64,000 nt of DNA from Conchocele bisecta (taxonomy: Eukaryota; Mollusca; Bivalvia; Lucinida; Thyasiridae): assembly GCA_029237695.1 (NCBI GenBank), contig CM055271.1, positions 86,344,208 through 86,408,207 of the forward strand, written 5' to 3'. The stretch's first letter is position 1; each line of letters starts with the position of its first letter. This document shows, piece after piece, positions 22,866-35,250 of the stretch. The position numbers and the translations under genes were made by a program. Under the pieces are notes generated by a model. That model was not told where the DNA came from. It saw nothing but the letters and a program-made list of their open reading frames with translations, and made no database searches.

Positions 22866-24004
22866 AAGACATACCGAACATATATAATTTTACATGTAGC
22901 AAAATAGTTTGCCCCCCCCCCTCCATAATTGAAACGCTCCTACGCCTATGCAAAGTCACAGGTCGGCTAATTATAGATTTAAAATCGATAGTGGTGCGTT
23001 TGATTTGTTCAGTACTATGGAAGGTAATATCCGCCATAATTATATTTGTCTTGATGCTTGCTGGCTGATGACATTTTAAGTTCTACCCATCTTATTACAA
23101 TTATATGTGGCTTGATGCTTGCTGGCTGATGACATTTTAAGTTCTATCCGTCTTATTACAATTATATGTGGCTTGATGCTTGCTGGCTGATGACATTCTA
23201 AGTGCTATCCATCTTATTACATTTATATGTATGTGGCTTGATGTTTTATTCATTCGTAATGTTTCAATGCGTTTGTGTTGATTACATTCCAAGTGGCTTG
23301 ATGCTTCATTGTTAGTGACATCCGGAGTTCCATTATTGATTAATCCATCGCTGTTTTGCTATGCCCTTTGTTAGCTCGCTAAGACACGTCTCTTGACAAC
23401 AATAATTGCAACAGTATTTTGGGAACAACCATTATGACGCCAGATGCGCTGCTAAAACTTAAAATAGTTATCCGTAAAATTATTTAATATGCTAGTACCT
23501 GTCATATAATACGTTGCTCTCTTAATTGGTTCCATGTCCCTAACGGTGTTGATGTAGATTGATGCCGCCTTTTCTGTTGCGCCATGTTTAGGTTAAAATA
23601 CACCAAATAGTTTTACTGTATAATTTAACCGAATCCCAGCCAGCCTTTCCTACTTTCACAATTCGTATGTATGTTGTGGGACCAACCTCGTCATGTCCCC
23701 CAATTTTGTTTACATTATTTGGCCACGGAAACTCTGTTTACATCTCGTGACCAACAGGCTCAGTGTTTTCTTTTAAATGCTTCAAATATGCTGAAAACTG
23801 GTGCTAAAAACATCTCAACATGTTCCTCAAGTGAAACTGGGTAGTAATGGATCAAGATTTGCAAGCCAACTGTGTCTGTGACCTTAAAACACCCGGACTA
23901 TTTTTTATGCCGGACTACTTTTGCATACTCAATTTCTCTAACCTTAAACATAGAGTGCTACATGCCAGGCAAAATGAACATTGATTTACCATTACCAGAC
24001 GTAC
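22866..24004. repeat. Element end with 60-bp subterminal repeats and flank
   Basis: At 22970-23035 the sequence joins the 5'-type segment (TTTAAAATCGATAGTGGTGC) to the terminus TATGGAAGGTAATATCCGCC without interruption. This is the empty site of the long-TIR transposon. From 23045 to about 23300 there are three to four modules of GGCTTGATGCTTGCTGGCTG. At 23640-23885 the sequence is an inverted relative of 24835-25030. No gene. Confidence 0.65.
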
Positions 24005-24005
24005 T

Positions 24006-24400
24006 AATTGACATTATTATACTTTTTATATCAAACGCGAAATGCCAGTTTGATATCAGGGGCGATAACCGTGTTTTCTTAAAATGATAACGGAAGCAAC
24101 TATTTATTCCATTTATTTATTGTTTGATGTGCAATATCATACTTTATGATATGTCGATAACAATATTTATTCAGCATTTAGTTGATATAAATAATTTAAA
24201 AATACTGCATCATTTGCATATGGAACTAGCTTGATACCACCGCGAGTCTCTATGAGTACATTAAAGATTACTAACTAATTATAGCTGTGTAGCTGGCACT
24301 CGTAATTTTTAAAGTGGTGGACTAGTTGCAATTATACACATATTTAATTTCCATAAATAAAAATGTGTACCTACTGGATGGGACCCCAGCTTCAACAATA
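24006..24400. mobile_element. Diverged partial MITE of the ATGCCCACTCAGTAGG family
   Basis: The interior landmarks TGATATCAGGGGCGATAA and ACCACCGCGAGTCTCTATGA, and a degenerate right end (GTACCTACTGGATGGGACC), match the other family members, but the left TIR is not recognisable. Confidence 0.6.
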
Positions 24401-25629
24401 ATTAAATATATATTTTAATTAGTCAAGATCTAGAGAAGAATAAGTGCAGGTTATTCGAAAATAGGTCCCACAACATCCATAAGAAAAAGTAAAGTAGCAG
24501 AGAATAGAAAAATGTGTGGTTAGTGTCTTAGGGAAAATCAATGGTGGTGGGTCACCTTAGTCTGATCACTTGACGGTTATTGGTTTGCATCGGTAACGGG
24601 CCAGTTTGACAGTCAACCTGTATATGTGTAACTTACTATCCATATATGATTATTTTCAATTACGTACATATGTAATTTAATTATGAGGATTCATGTATGT
24701 ATAAAAACACTTAGTAAGTCAAACACCATACATACGTATGCAATTTAGTTAATATAGGTTAGAGAATAATAAATGGTGCGAAATCGTCAAGGGGGTAATA
24801 GTAGTCCAGTAGGAAGAAAATCGTGCTGGTGTTTGGAGGTCACTGACACAGTTTGCTTGCAAATCTTCATCCAATACTACCCAGTTTCACTTGAGGAACA
24901 TGTGGGGGTGTTGGTCATGTGATGTAAACAGCGTGTCCGTGGCTAATACAAAATGTAAACAATGTTGGGGGACATGACGAGGTTGGATTTTCGTTCTTAG
25001 GAGTAAGTGAACCTATTGTTTAATGCATGCAGAACCAGTACACAACGGCTGCAGGTCATGTACAACATCCATACGAATAGTGAAAGTAGGAGAGATCTGT
25101 GGGTGAAATCTTACATCAACACCGGCATTGGAGGTGTGACTTGAACAGCCAATCAGATGTCAGACTATAATTGATTAGAGGGAGAATTACTTGAGCGGAC
25201 AGCAGTGCCATCTGACGTCATAATGACGCACTACTAACCCATATATTGCTTGCATCATTCTGCTTGTGGCTTGATTCGTTCTGCTTGCGGCTTTCCGCTT
25301 TCGGACTGTGGCTTGATGCTTACTTCATGCGGTCCTTACTGCTTTCGGCCTTATTCAAAGTGCTAAGTGCTTTGTTCTTACTTTCTATTTCAAATGCTTA
25401 GTGCAATAAAACAGGGACACGAATAAGGACGTATCAATAATTGTAATGCAAATAAGACGAATTAACAAAGCAATCAGCAGAATGGACATGTAAGAAAGAC
25501 AAATACAACAAGCAGATTTCAAATGTAATAAATACCAATGACGAATGAAATAACATGTATATAAGCTGTAATGTCATCAACACGCAAGCATCAAGTCACA
25601 TATAATTATGGCGGATATTATCTTCCATA

Positions 25630-28600
25630 CACTACATGTACATATCATAGTTTGATTATGTTCAGTGTTTGATAGTATATATACTAACACTTATAGATAT
25701 ATTAAGTGTAACTTATATCAGCAAATACAGTTTACAGCAAGCACAGTCAATGAGTCAATGAACACGCATTTCTACTGTAGGCTGTTGTTTTGCATTATAC
25801 AAACGTCAGCGTTTCAATAACGTCATTTTCTCGATGACGTTACTTTTTTTCCATGCGTGATTCACATGGTGCTACAAAAAGTGAGATAAATAAAAAACTA
25901 TGAAATACATTTGCATTTTCTTTTCGCGTATTGTTTTTGAAAGGTGTCCGCATCAAAAAATGTCAAAAAGTGCAAATTGAAAAGTTTGTCATTAAGGCTG
26001 GTTTTCACAGAGCTCGACCCATATAGTACAGAAGCATTAGCTATAACCTGGAAAAAAGATGCAGTAAGCTTACCTGGAGCCATACTGAGTCCATAGACAA
26101 AAGTTATCATCTGCAAAATGTGAGCTCGATCTTGATGGCGTTCAAGATGGCCGCCAATAATATGAAGAGTCATATATCTTTAATGTTTTTATCTTAAACT
26201 AATATAAATTGACACAGTTTCATGTTTGAGGATGCTAGGAATCTAAATCTAATATCATATCATCGGTTAAATGTCAAGGTCATTTAAAAATGTCAAGGTC
26301 ATCTGCAAATATTTCCAAATAATCATGAGAAATCTGCGTAATTTTATTATATTTCTGTATTTATTTACCAGTACAGTGCAGGTACCTTCTTTGTATTAGT
26401 AAGTAAACATTAATAGGGAGAGAAAGTGCTTCAGCTTATTATAATTATCCTAATATGACCTTAATATGACCTTGAATATCGCACAAAACAAGTTTCAATG
26501 TTGCAGATGCTTACAGTCTACACTTTTATGTCGAAATGGTGAGAAAGTTGATCACTGCTCATCGTCACCATCGAGAGGATAGGAATTTGTACATGTTTGG
26601 CCTATGCATGACGAGCACATTGTTGTGCAATACAATCCAGCTTTGCGGCACATACATCGCTTGTCACATCCTTTCTTGCAGCCACATGATAAAATCTGGA
26701 GTACACTGTCAGGTGCTACATATACGTCTGTCAGAACAGTTTTTCAGCATATTGCCACTGAGCTCCCAGCCCCAGTCAGTCGGTTCTAGATCTCCAACAT
26801 GACCAAGCCATTCTTGTACAGTGAAGTATCTTCTGTACGAGTGACATCTTGCAGCTGTCGATGTTGGTGGGTAGCTCTCCAGTTTGAAGCTGCTGTAGCT
26901 CTTCTTACCAACCTTTTGCATGTATTGTACACAACGCAGCTTATCAAGACATCGTCTCCCCCACCCGTGCTACTTTATCCTGACTTGAGTCGGACTTTCG
27001 AAATACATCCGCTAAGTGCATTCTTCCCAACGCTGAAGGGGGGACAGAGACCTATCACACCCTGTGATGACATGACCGAGAAGAACGTTAGTACGTGCAC
27101 TGGGTTGCATCGCTTGTTGAATGACACTGACTTTCATTCATTGAGTAACGCATGTAGAAGTTTGTGGAGGTGACTATCAACACGCATGATAAGCAAGTCA
27201 GTGTCCGTGCAGACCAGTACCACGGGACGACATGGTTGAACGTGTCAACATGTATCCAGCGTCTACGGTAGCCTGGATACATTTCACACCTTCGACAGTG
27301 ACCTTCTGTTTGACTTTTTATATCAGTCGGCTAAGAACGAGCGTTGATTTGTAGAGATTGGTCGGTGAAGATCAACAATTATGTCTGTATATATGGTTTG
27401 ACTGAGACTGTGCCTATTCTGTTCTGCAACTTTAGTTGACATGGTGGTATAACCATCAAAACAAAATGTACACCTGTCATAATTATTTAGCACATTGGAT
27501 ACGTACACTCTGCAATAAATAGCATCAACAATGCAGTACGGGTTCTCGAGTTCATCATGTGTTGTGGTAACTGGGGCTTTCAGCTGATTAGCCAGAACAC
27601 TTTTATTGTTCTTCCACATCACTCCCTTGTCAACTAACGCCGATTGCTCCTTACTGAACTCATGCCGAATGTGATCTTCATGTCTGATGACACATGTAAC
27701 ACGCATGAACAGTAGGTTGGGATCTATCTAAACTTCATGATTATGGACTGTCGCACTATTGTTCGCGCTTACTTACCAATTGAAACAACTCGGTCATTCC
27801 CTTTGAATTAGAGCGTAAACATAATTCTCACCTGTAAGGCATTCCGCAGCTTCCCCCCAAAGCTCGAAAGCACAATCTGCATTAACATATTTGGGTGCAA
27901 CTAGTCCATGTGAGACAGACCAGACTGCCACGATGATGGCCTGTGTAACAGAAAGGAAAGTGATCACCAAGCCAATTCAGAAATATGGCATAGTGCTGAC
28001 CATCACGCGCTATTTGGAGACTCGCATTCATTGTGCTGGTCGCTTGTTTGCAAATGAATGGCAGAGAAGTGATTCACAGACAGGAACAGTCATTGGCAGA
28101 ACGTGAACCATCCTTGACTGGGTGCTACCTGTGATGCCACGACCAGGTTTCAAGCCTCCTCGTGTCTTTAGCATCCGCATCAGCACATGCCCAATGGTCT
28201 GGTCTGTGAGGTTACCTGACCAGAATATATGTCACTCCTGCGAATTGTCCAGTAGCCAGATGTGGTACATGCAGTAAGCTGATTTTCATCCATGATATTT
28301 GGGAGCTTCATCATCTGGTATGGTAAAGACGGGCACAATTTGCATATTCCACATGCCCATCAGAGTGAAACAGTTGGATCATTGCATTAATGCAGAACAG
28401 GTGCAGTTCCCACTCGCCAGTTATTTCGACACGCAGAAATAAGAGTATAAGCCGCACCATTTTCTGATAGAAAATCCACAATATTTTCCGGTCCTTGATT
28501 CTGTGACCAGTTCACTTTCTTGACCATCAAGTACGTATGTGAGTTGTGTTACAACCGACTCCATTTGAACTGCACCTGGCTCCAATTCATGTTGAGCAAC

Positions 28601-30522
28601 ATCTCATGAATAACCTTTAGACGCCCTATTTTTACTGCAGACAAACACTCTACTGCATCAAGCATTTTCCGAATAAGAGACGAGGCGCTCAGCACGTGTG
28701 CCATGAGTGCACGGGCATATGTATGGCCTGTCACCATGCTCTTGACTGTCTTTGGGGTGTATACAATTTCCCATAGATGAGACAAACCACTTTGGGTGAT
28801 GACATGCCCGATTGCGCCCATGTATGACAACAGAAGAAATCCACCTAATCTCCCTACCAGCTTGTTCAGTTCTGGGGATGCCAGTATGATTTTGTCTGCT
28901 TTCTTGTACAGTGGTTGGTCGTATGTAACAGGAGCGATGCCCAACGTGTACTTCAAACATAAATCATGTGCATACAAAAGGGCAGAATAGAGCATGTCCG
29001 GGTGGTTTGGGTTAAGATTGATGACTGACAGAATGTAAATTCTGCTCACCTCAAAGTGCCCCTGGTTCATAACGGTTTGGCTGAATCCACTCCACATCAG
29101 ACAACGTTCAGGTTCAGATACCGTGAATATGGCTACTCGTATATTGTCCAAAGACTTAGCCAGCTGCACTGATGGTATACTCTCTTTGATGGGTTCAAGT
29201 GGCTAGATGAATACATTGTTTGAGAGAAGGTACATGTTGTTTTCTAAACATTCTGATCTCCGCGGATCGAACTTGTGTTGAACGAGGAAGCTGTTCGTTC
29301 CCACTCTGTCCAGCTGGAGTGACACCAGCAATGCCACCTAGCACATGCCATGTTCCATGTCCAGTGGTCAGTGTGCGGTATCAATATCTGCATTGTCAAA
29401 TACAAAGATCTGTTCACAAGGGTATTTTTTACAGTGCGGCTGCTATACGGTTATCAATGGTAGATAAACCACTTATTTGAACCCAATTGTCATTGGGAAT
29501 GCAAATGGCAAATTTAGGTATCAGGGGAGGTAACTATGTATACATTGGAATAAATATCAGGTATGACAGCAATAAGATAAGGAGACAACAATAACAACAA
29601 CAAGAACCTTCAATGTACTTGCAAACATTGTTCTGGTAGTGTTCCTCCGATTGTTGCTATTACATCACACCTTCGCTGGAGGGTGCCTCACCATCATGGG
29701 TAGGGTTATTGTTGTGCCTCGATACATGGTTCTTAACTAGGTCAATACCATTATATGTATTATACTGTAACATATACATAACAATGGATCTGCATATATA
29801 AATACAATATTCATGTTTCAAAACAGACATTAATTGAAATTTTCAGCAGCGAAAAGTAACAAATGCATGCGATATTCGACATTTGACCTTGGCCTTATTA
29901 GCTGACCTTGAAGCATTTGAACAATAATTAACTCACCAAACTACTACCGTACATCTCAAAACCAGATATTAGAAGTAAAGTATGCATTGTTTTATGAACA
30001 TACATTAATACAATGTGATTTGTAATTATTTTGGCGGCCATCTTGGATTTCTCAGCGAGCTCACATTTTTTAGATGATAACTTTTGCCAATCAATTAAAA
30101 AATATGCAAGCTACCACTGGTGAAAAAATCAGCTTTCTGCATTTTATTTCCAGGTTCGGGTGTTTTGGAGCGGATTGCTCCCGAGCTCTGGGAAAACCAG
30201 CCTTAATGACACAATTTTCGATTTTCAAATACAATATTTTGAAAAGAAAATGCAATTATGCTTCATAGTGTTTGTTTTATCTAACTTTTAGCAACACCAT
30301 GTGAAACACGCACGGAAAAAAACTTAACGTCATCGAGAAAATCACGTTGTTGAAACAGCGACGTCTATGCAATGCAACTCAACAGCCTACAGTACAAATG
30401 AGTGTTCATAAACTCATTGACGATGCTTGCTGTAAACTGTATTATCTAAATGTATCTACAAGTGTTAGTATGTATACTATCACACATTGAACAGAATAAA
30501 ACCATGATATGTACATGTAGTG
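25630..30522. mobile_element. Long-TIR DNA transposon carrying a PIN/CXC gene, copy 2
   Basis: TIRs of about 500 bp lie at 25630-26170 and 30030-30522, with outer ends starting CACTACATGTACATATCAT. At 4893 bp it is the more complete copy and encloses a minus-strand gene remnant spanning most of the interior. The inversion of the arms, the second copy, and an empty site near 23005-23030 support a mobile unit. No other gene is visible, so if it was autonomous the PIN/CXC protein is the only candidate recombinase-associated product (inference). Confidence 0.74.
26545..29169 (-). pseudogene. PIN/FEN1-like plus CXC-type cysteine-rich protein gene, broken
   Basis: The open N-terminal frame (28549-29169, 206 residues) contains INLNPNHPDMLYSALLYAHD, YDQPLYKKA, VGRLGGFLLLSYMGAIGHVI and GHTYARALMAHVL. 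A second frame (27323-27706) contains FDGYTTMSTKVAEQ and ends FLAD. A CTDTDLLIM motif lies at about 27195-27220. Near 26900-26545 there is a SYRRYFTVQEWLG stretch and then a dense cluster, CGCKKGCDKRCMCRKAGLYC, resembling a CXC (tesmin/TSO1-like) domain. The order matches a repetitive uncharacterised family I recall from bivalves and corals. FDGY and DTDLL fit a PIN/FEN1-like fold, whose members cut DNA or RNA; activity here is unproven. Several frameshifts and a 60-bp deletion near 27500 inactivate it. It lies entirely between the long TIRs. Confidence 0.65.
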
Positions 30523-33500
30523 AACAAAACAAATGCACTACTATCGATTTTAAATCTATAATTAGCCGACCTGCGGCTTCGTAATTAGCCACCATCGCCA
30601 TAATAAATTCATATACATGTGTCGTCATGCTCCCCCGTAAATTGTTGAAACCTAAAAGGCGTGAAACGCAATTCTCTGCATTCTCGTGGTCCAGTCTTGA
30701 GGGCCCAAAGGGCCCGATGTTGCAAGGGGGTCGGGGGGCATGATCCCCCGGATTTTTTTTTAAATCTAAGAGGCGTGAAACGCCATTTCCTGCATTCTCA
30801 GCAAGTTTGAGGATGAGAATATGTGCTTTATTACAGAATTATTGAGGGGACCAGGCCCCCCTCCCCCAACACAATTATTGGGGTGGGGGCGGTCAGGCCC
30901 TCGCCCCCCCCAACTTCTGCCGCCCCTGCGGACACCCCCGGGGATTTTTAAAAATAAAAATCGACTGTCCATTCCTGACTCTCGGAATTAAATTTACATC
31001 TCAGAAAGCGGGAGGAACGTTTTCCTGTGTAGCCAATATGACTGACGGACGGGCTAATGTATATGATGTACCCCATACTAGCAGGTAGCAGGTCTATGGG
31101 GAAATGCTGCGCTGACCCCCACTCCCGCGGCTGCCCACCGCCGCCACTGCCACCCCACCTCCCCCCCCCCACCCCTACACACCGAGGGAAGATATTGTTA
31201 GGCGTGTAGTTATTGTGCGGGCTACCCGTCTCGACCCTTTCTATGAATTTACTGCCAGTACTAATTTATTTTTGTAAGTGTCTTCAACTTTTATGTTCGC
31301 ATTTATCCACTGTACTATGCAGATTCATTCACATAATAATTATTATTTGTTATTTTCGTGACTGATGCCTGTGCGACAGCATAGGCATCATTTAGAAAAT
31401 GGAATGTATAGTTGTTAAAATCGAAAGTGGCCAACAGAACATTCGGAGCAAAATTATCCATTACTGTGTATTTATATATTTGTGTGGGTTTGAATTTTTG
31501 ATAATGGGTTTACCATTTGAAATATTTTTTTTTTTCATAAACCTGCAATATGTATATGTCAATGTCGGGAAAATGTGGAGATGTAACATACATGGTTGTA
31601 TAATTGTTACATGTCCCGATAAAAATACCGGCAGTATATCCTCTCGTCGGGAATAATTAATTTGAAAACGAAATGTGCAATTTTTTTTGTTGTGCTTCAT
31701 AATTTAGACGCGTTTAATCTGCAAATCTGGAATGTGTGTGTATTTGCTTTATATTATTTACACGCCTCCGACATGAACGGCCCTTTGATAAACAACAAAG
31801 CACACAGACGTACACTGTTTAGTACAATGTAGTAATAGTCTGGGGACAATTGTTCAGAATCTGGCACCTCATGTTAATTTTTCTTTGTTAGTGGTTTTGT
31901 ATTCATCTGGGATCCAACTTTCCGAAAAATGCGGGTACCATTTTTTTCGGACACCTTCAAGGTCAGTTCAAGGTCATTCGAAATCAAGGTCAAAATCCTG
32001 GTATTTATGCCCTCAAACCGAGGAATTGGTACATTTGAAGTATCAATATCTTCGGTGGTATGCATCACAATACTTAATAATGAACTGCACTCAACGAATC
32101 TAACAACAACTATCAAGGTCAAGGTCACAACACTATAGTTGCAAGGTCGCCGAAGGAAAACGGCAACGATATACCAGTATGGTGTTCAATCGGATATCAT
32201 TAAGTTATTACCATAGAACATATATATCTAGAGATATGTAATATAATGATACTTTTCTTTTCACCAGCCACGACAAAAAGAGACTTAATTCGTTTCTTAC
32301 TAGTGGAGATCAAATGTTAGGGAATTGTGTAAATATTTTTGTGCTGGAATTATATACTTATAACTAAACATGCGATGATTTTACAAATAGACAAACAACC
32401 CAGTCCGGTGACCTTCATTTATAAGGAAGCGTATCATTAATGAAATGATTGAATTACTTAAAATAACCAGTATCTGTTTCAACTCACTAACTGACTTCTA
32501 AAAAGAGCATTCGATATGCAAATATCATTCTCAAAATTGTTCTACTTTTCTGAATTCAGTGTTTTTATCAGATTCAGCTTAACACGAATATTAATTTTGC
32601 ATTATCGAAAATATGATATCGTTGTAACTACGTATATTATAGTTTTGTATATTCGGTACATTGTATTGATGAAAACTAATTTAGGCCATGCAGGTTTCAT
32701 GAATAATATAAAACCTTCAAAAGTGCTATATAACTCTACATGCCATTAATACAGCACATAAGGAGAGTCGTATAACCAAACTATTAGTCCCTGGTATGGG
32801 GTACCCCTGAGCACTCTGTAAACATATGTATTGTATGTGAACACCTAGTAAAGTGAGAAACTCCTTATAACCACAATGACAATTAGTTAAGTATGTTCGA
32901 ACATCTGTGTAAACATTTCAATTAAGTCATATTCTTGTGCAGTGTGTTCACAACATAAGGAGCATGCATGTAATCAATATTGTAAAACCTCATCGAGTAT
33001 GTTACATAATTTGCATACGTTATCTCGCACAGTGCTGGATTCTTTGATATTGACTATATGGGTATAGACACAGTCTGTTCGAACAATTGTGTATTAACTT
33101 CCAAGTAAGCAATATATGTGTGAAGTATGTTTTAACTTGACTAGCAAATGTATATAAACCATGACAAGTCTCATCAAATAGTTGACACATACAGTTATGA
33201 TGGTGTATTGTTAGAATCTTTGATGCATAGATAAAAGCATCCACTTGAGTTCACTATTTGACTTGTCACTTGTCTATACTTGTCAATCGTCTTATTTTGG
33301 TGGCCATTTTGAAAGTAAACATCATTGCCGTGAGTATTATGTCGTTGATAGCAAAGCCATCCTTATCAATAGCAGATCATGTTGGCTTCTTTCACTTTCT
33401 TAAGAAAATTAATGGATGTGTGCATCGGCATCACTACTAAGTTATGTTTAGCATACCTGTATTTATCAGAAAAGGCAGTTTGGCGGCCATTTTGAAATGT

Positions 33501-33660
33501 AAATATGAGCCGCGTCGCGAGAAAACGTGTCTTCGGGAAATGTTTGGTCAAATGGAAATTTTGTTACTATGACAATGGTATTTGTATGATGAATTGAATG
33601 CTTTTTATTTGATCATGATATCTGCAGTATTCATTAAGATATTCTTTTATACAACACCAC
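30523..33660. repeat. Non-coding repeat mosaic in copy 2
   Basis: This is the counterpart of 5751-8630. It additionally contains 30610-30870, where AGGCGTGAAACGC occurs twice around a G/C-homopolymer-rich stretch (30720-30745 and 30850-30870). No gene is supported. Confidence 0.55.
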
Positions 33661-33666
33661 AAATGA

Positions 33667-33720
33667 GACGACGTCACATAAAAGCGACGTCAAACGACGT
33701 CAAAACGACGTTACCGTATA
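33667..33720. repeat. Cluster of GACGTC motifs, copy 2
   Basis: The counterpart of 8634-8690 with the same four GACGT cores. Confidence 0.5.
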
Positions 33721-34029
33721 TACGTAGCTACCGGTACACATAGAGTATACGCCAACACTTACAACAGTTTGCAAGTTGACAAATTAGAAGCATGTTTGGC
33801 ATTGACTAATGAATGTATAGACAGATGAGCTTGATTGTTTTGGTAATACATGAAAGTGAAAAGCGACAAAGACAAACCGGCAAGTTCATGTACCAGCAAG
33901 TATAAACGTGCGCGCGTGTACGTCGGATTCGGTATACGTATTTATTCTTGTTGACGTCCTGTTTACTGAGCGTTTTAATAATTTATGATTGTAGAAAACC
34001 ACATAAGTATATGAAACAGACAGTAATAT

Positions 34030-34655
34030 TTACTGTCCATGTATGTCATTTCTGTATTGATTAACTGGTTGGTTCATTGGGTTATACGACAGTTCAGCAA
34101 ATACAGATGGGAATACACCTGTAAATGGGGAGAACAATACGTTCAACATTAAATGTACATGCCCACTCAGTAGGCACACACTGTTCTTTATAGATAGTTT
34201 TGTATACTCTGTAGATATGACATTTTCAGGCCAAATAAACATTCATTTCACCATAAACCCCACGTACTGATTGACAATAATGTACAATTGTTATCACACG
34301 TAGTATTTCCACACTGATATCAGGGGCGATAATAGTGTTTCCTTAAAATATTAACGGACATTACTATGTATTCTCTGTATTTATTTGTTGATGTGTAATG
34401 ATCATACTTTATAATCTGTCGAAATATTATTTTTCAGGTGACGCATTTAATTAGTATAAATAATTAAAATATAGCATGCCTCATTTGCATATGAAAATAG
34501 ACTAATACCACCGCGCGTCACTATGAGTAAAATAGTAGATTATATCTGTATAGCGGGCACTCCTATTTTTTTCAGAACTAGTGGAATAGTGACGCAATTA
34601 TACACTTATTTAATTCCTATAAATAATAGTTTGTGCCTACTGAATGGGTATGTAC
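34030..34655. mobile_element. MITE of the ATGCCCACTCAGTAGG family, complete
   Basis: The left TIR (TACATGCCCACTCAGTAGGC at about 34157) and right end (TTGTGCCTACTGAATGGGTA at about 34631) bracket the shared interior, including TGATATCAGGGGCGATAA and ACCACCGCGCGTCACTATGA. This is the intact version of the element cut at 9493. Confidence 0.75.
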
Positions 34656-35250
34656 CTTCATTTGAATGTGACAAGCCTTAACTTACAATCGGTATTCCAA
34701 TATGTAGACACACTCAGATAAATCTGCATTCAAGTATGTATACAACAATGTGTTACGTACATTCATGTATACATGTATACAACAATGTGTTGCTACATGT
34801 ACACATAACATCATATTTATGCAAGTCTTGGTTTACAGATGTTGTTGTGGATAACGATTTAATTCGTATTGACAATACTCTCTGCACTGTTTCTCGCAAA
34901 TAAATGTAGGTTTAAACGTGTTTACTGATGGGTGGGGGTGGGGGGGTCAATGCCGGCGGCCGATCAGACCCGACCCAGCTCTAACATTTTTGCAGACAAT
35001 TTTTACTGCAATATCAGCTTGTTACACAGCCTTGTGTTTGCTTTGGGGGTGTTACTGTAGCATTTTGTCTTTTGGAGAGTCAACTTGCCTTGCAGTGAGC
35101 GAGTATCGTAGCCTATTGTTCTGAAACAAGCAACTAAACTTCGAAGTCAGAGTGCAACATGCAAATCTCAGCGGAAATTACGTCAGCTAAGTTCTCGACG
35201 TCATAATCTTGTGACGTCGTCAGACTCCCGAAGACAGGTTTTCTCGCGAC
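34656..35250. repeat. Repeat module also present at 41465-42840
   Basis: TTTGAATGTGACAAG through AACGATTTAATTCGTATTGA, GGTTTAAACGTGTTTACTGA, and GAAGACAGGTTTTCTCGCGA to CGCGGCTCA matches 41470-41550, 41905-42000 and 42500-42835. There it is split by two insertions. No gene. Confidence 0.75.

Larger units (their letters stand above)
24405..34529. repeat. Segmental duplication, copy 2
   Basis: This is the direct counterpart of 1-9493, in the same order and orientation. It is more complete: it retains the transposon gene's C-terminal coding stretch and an extra G/C-rich piece at 30610-30870. After 34529 it continues uninterrupted into the right half of the MITE that the virus-like block broke in copy 1. 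Confidence 0.93.
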
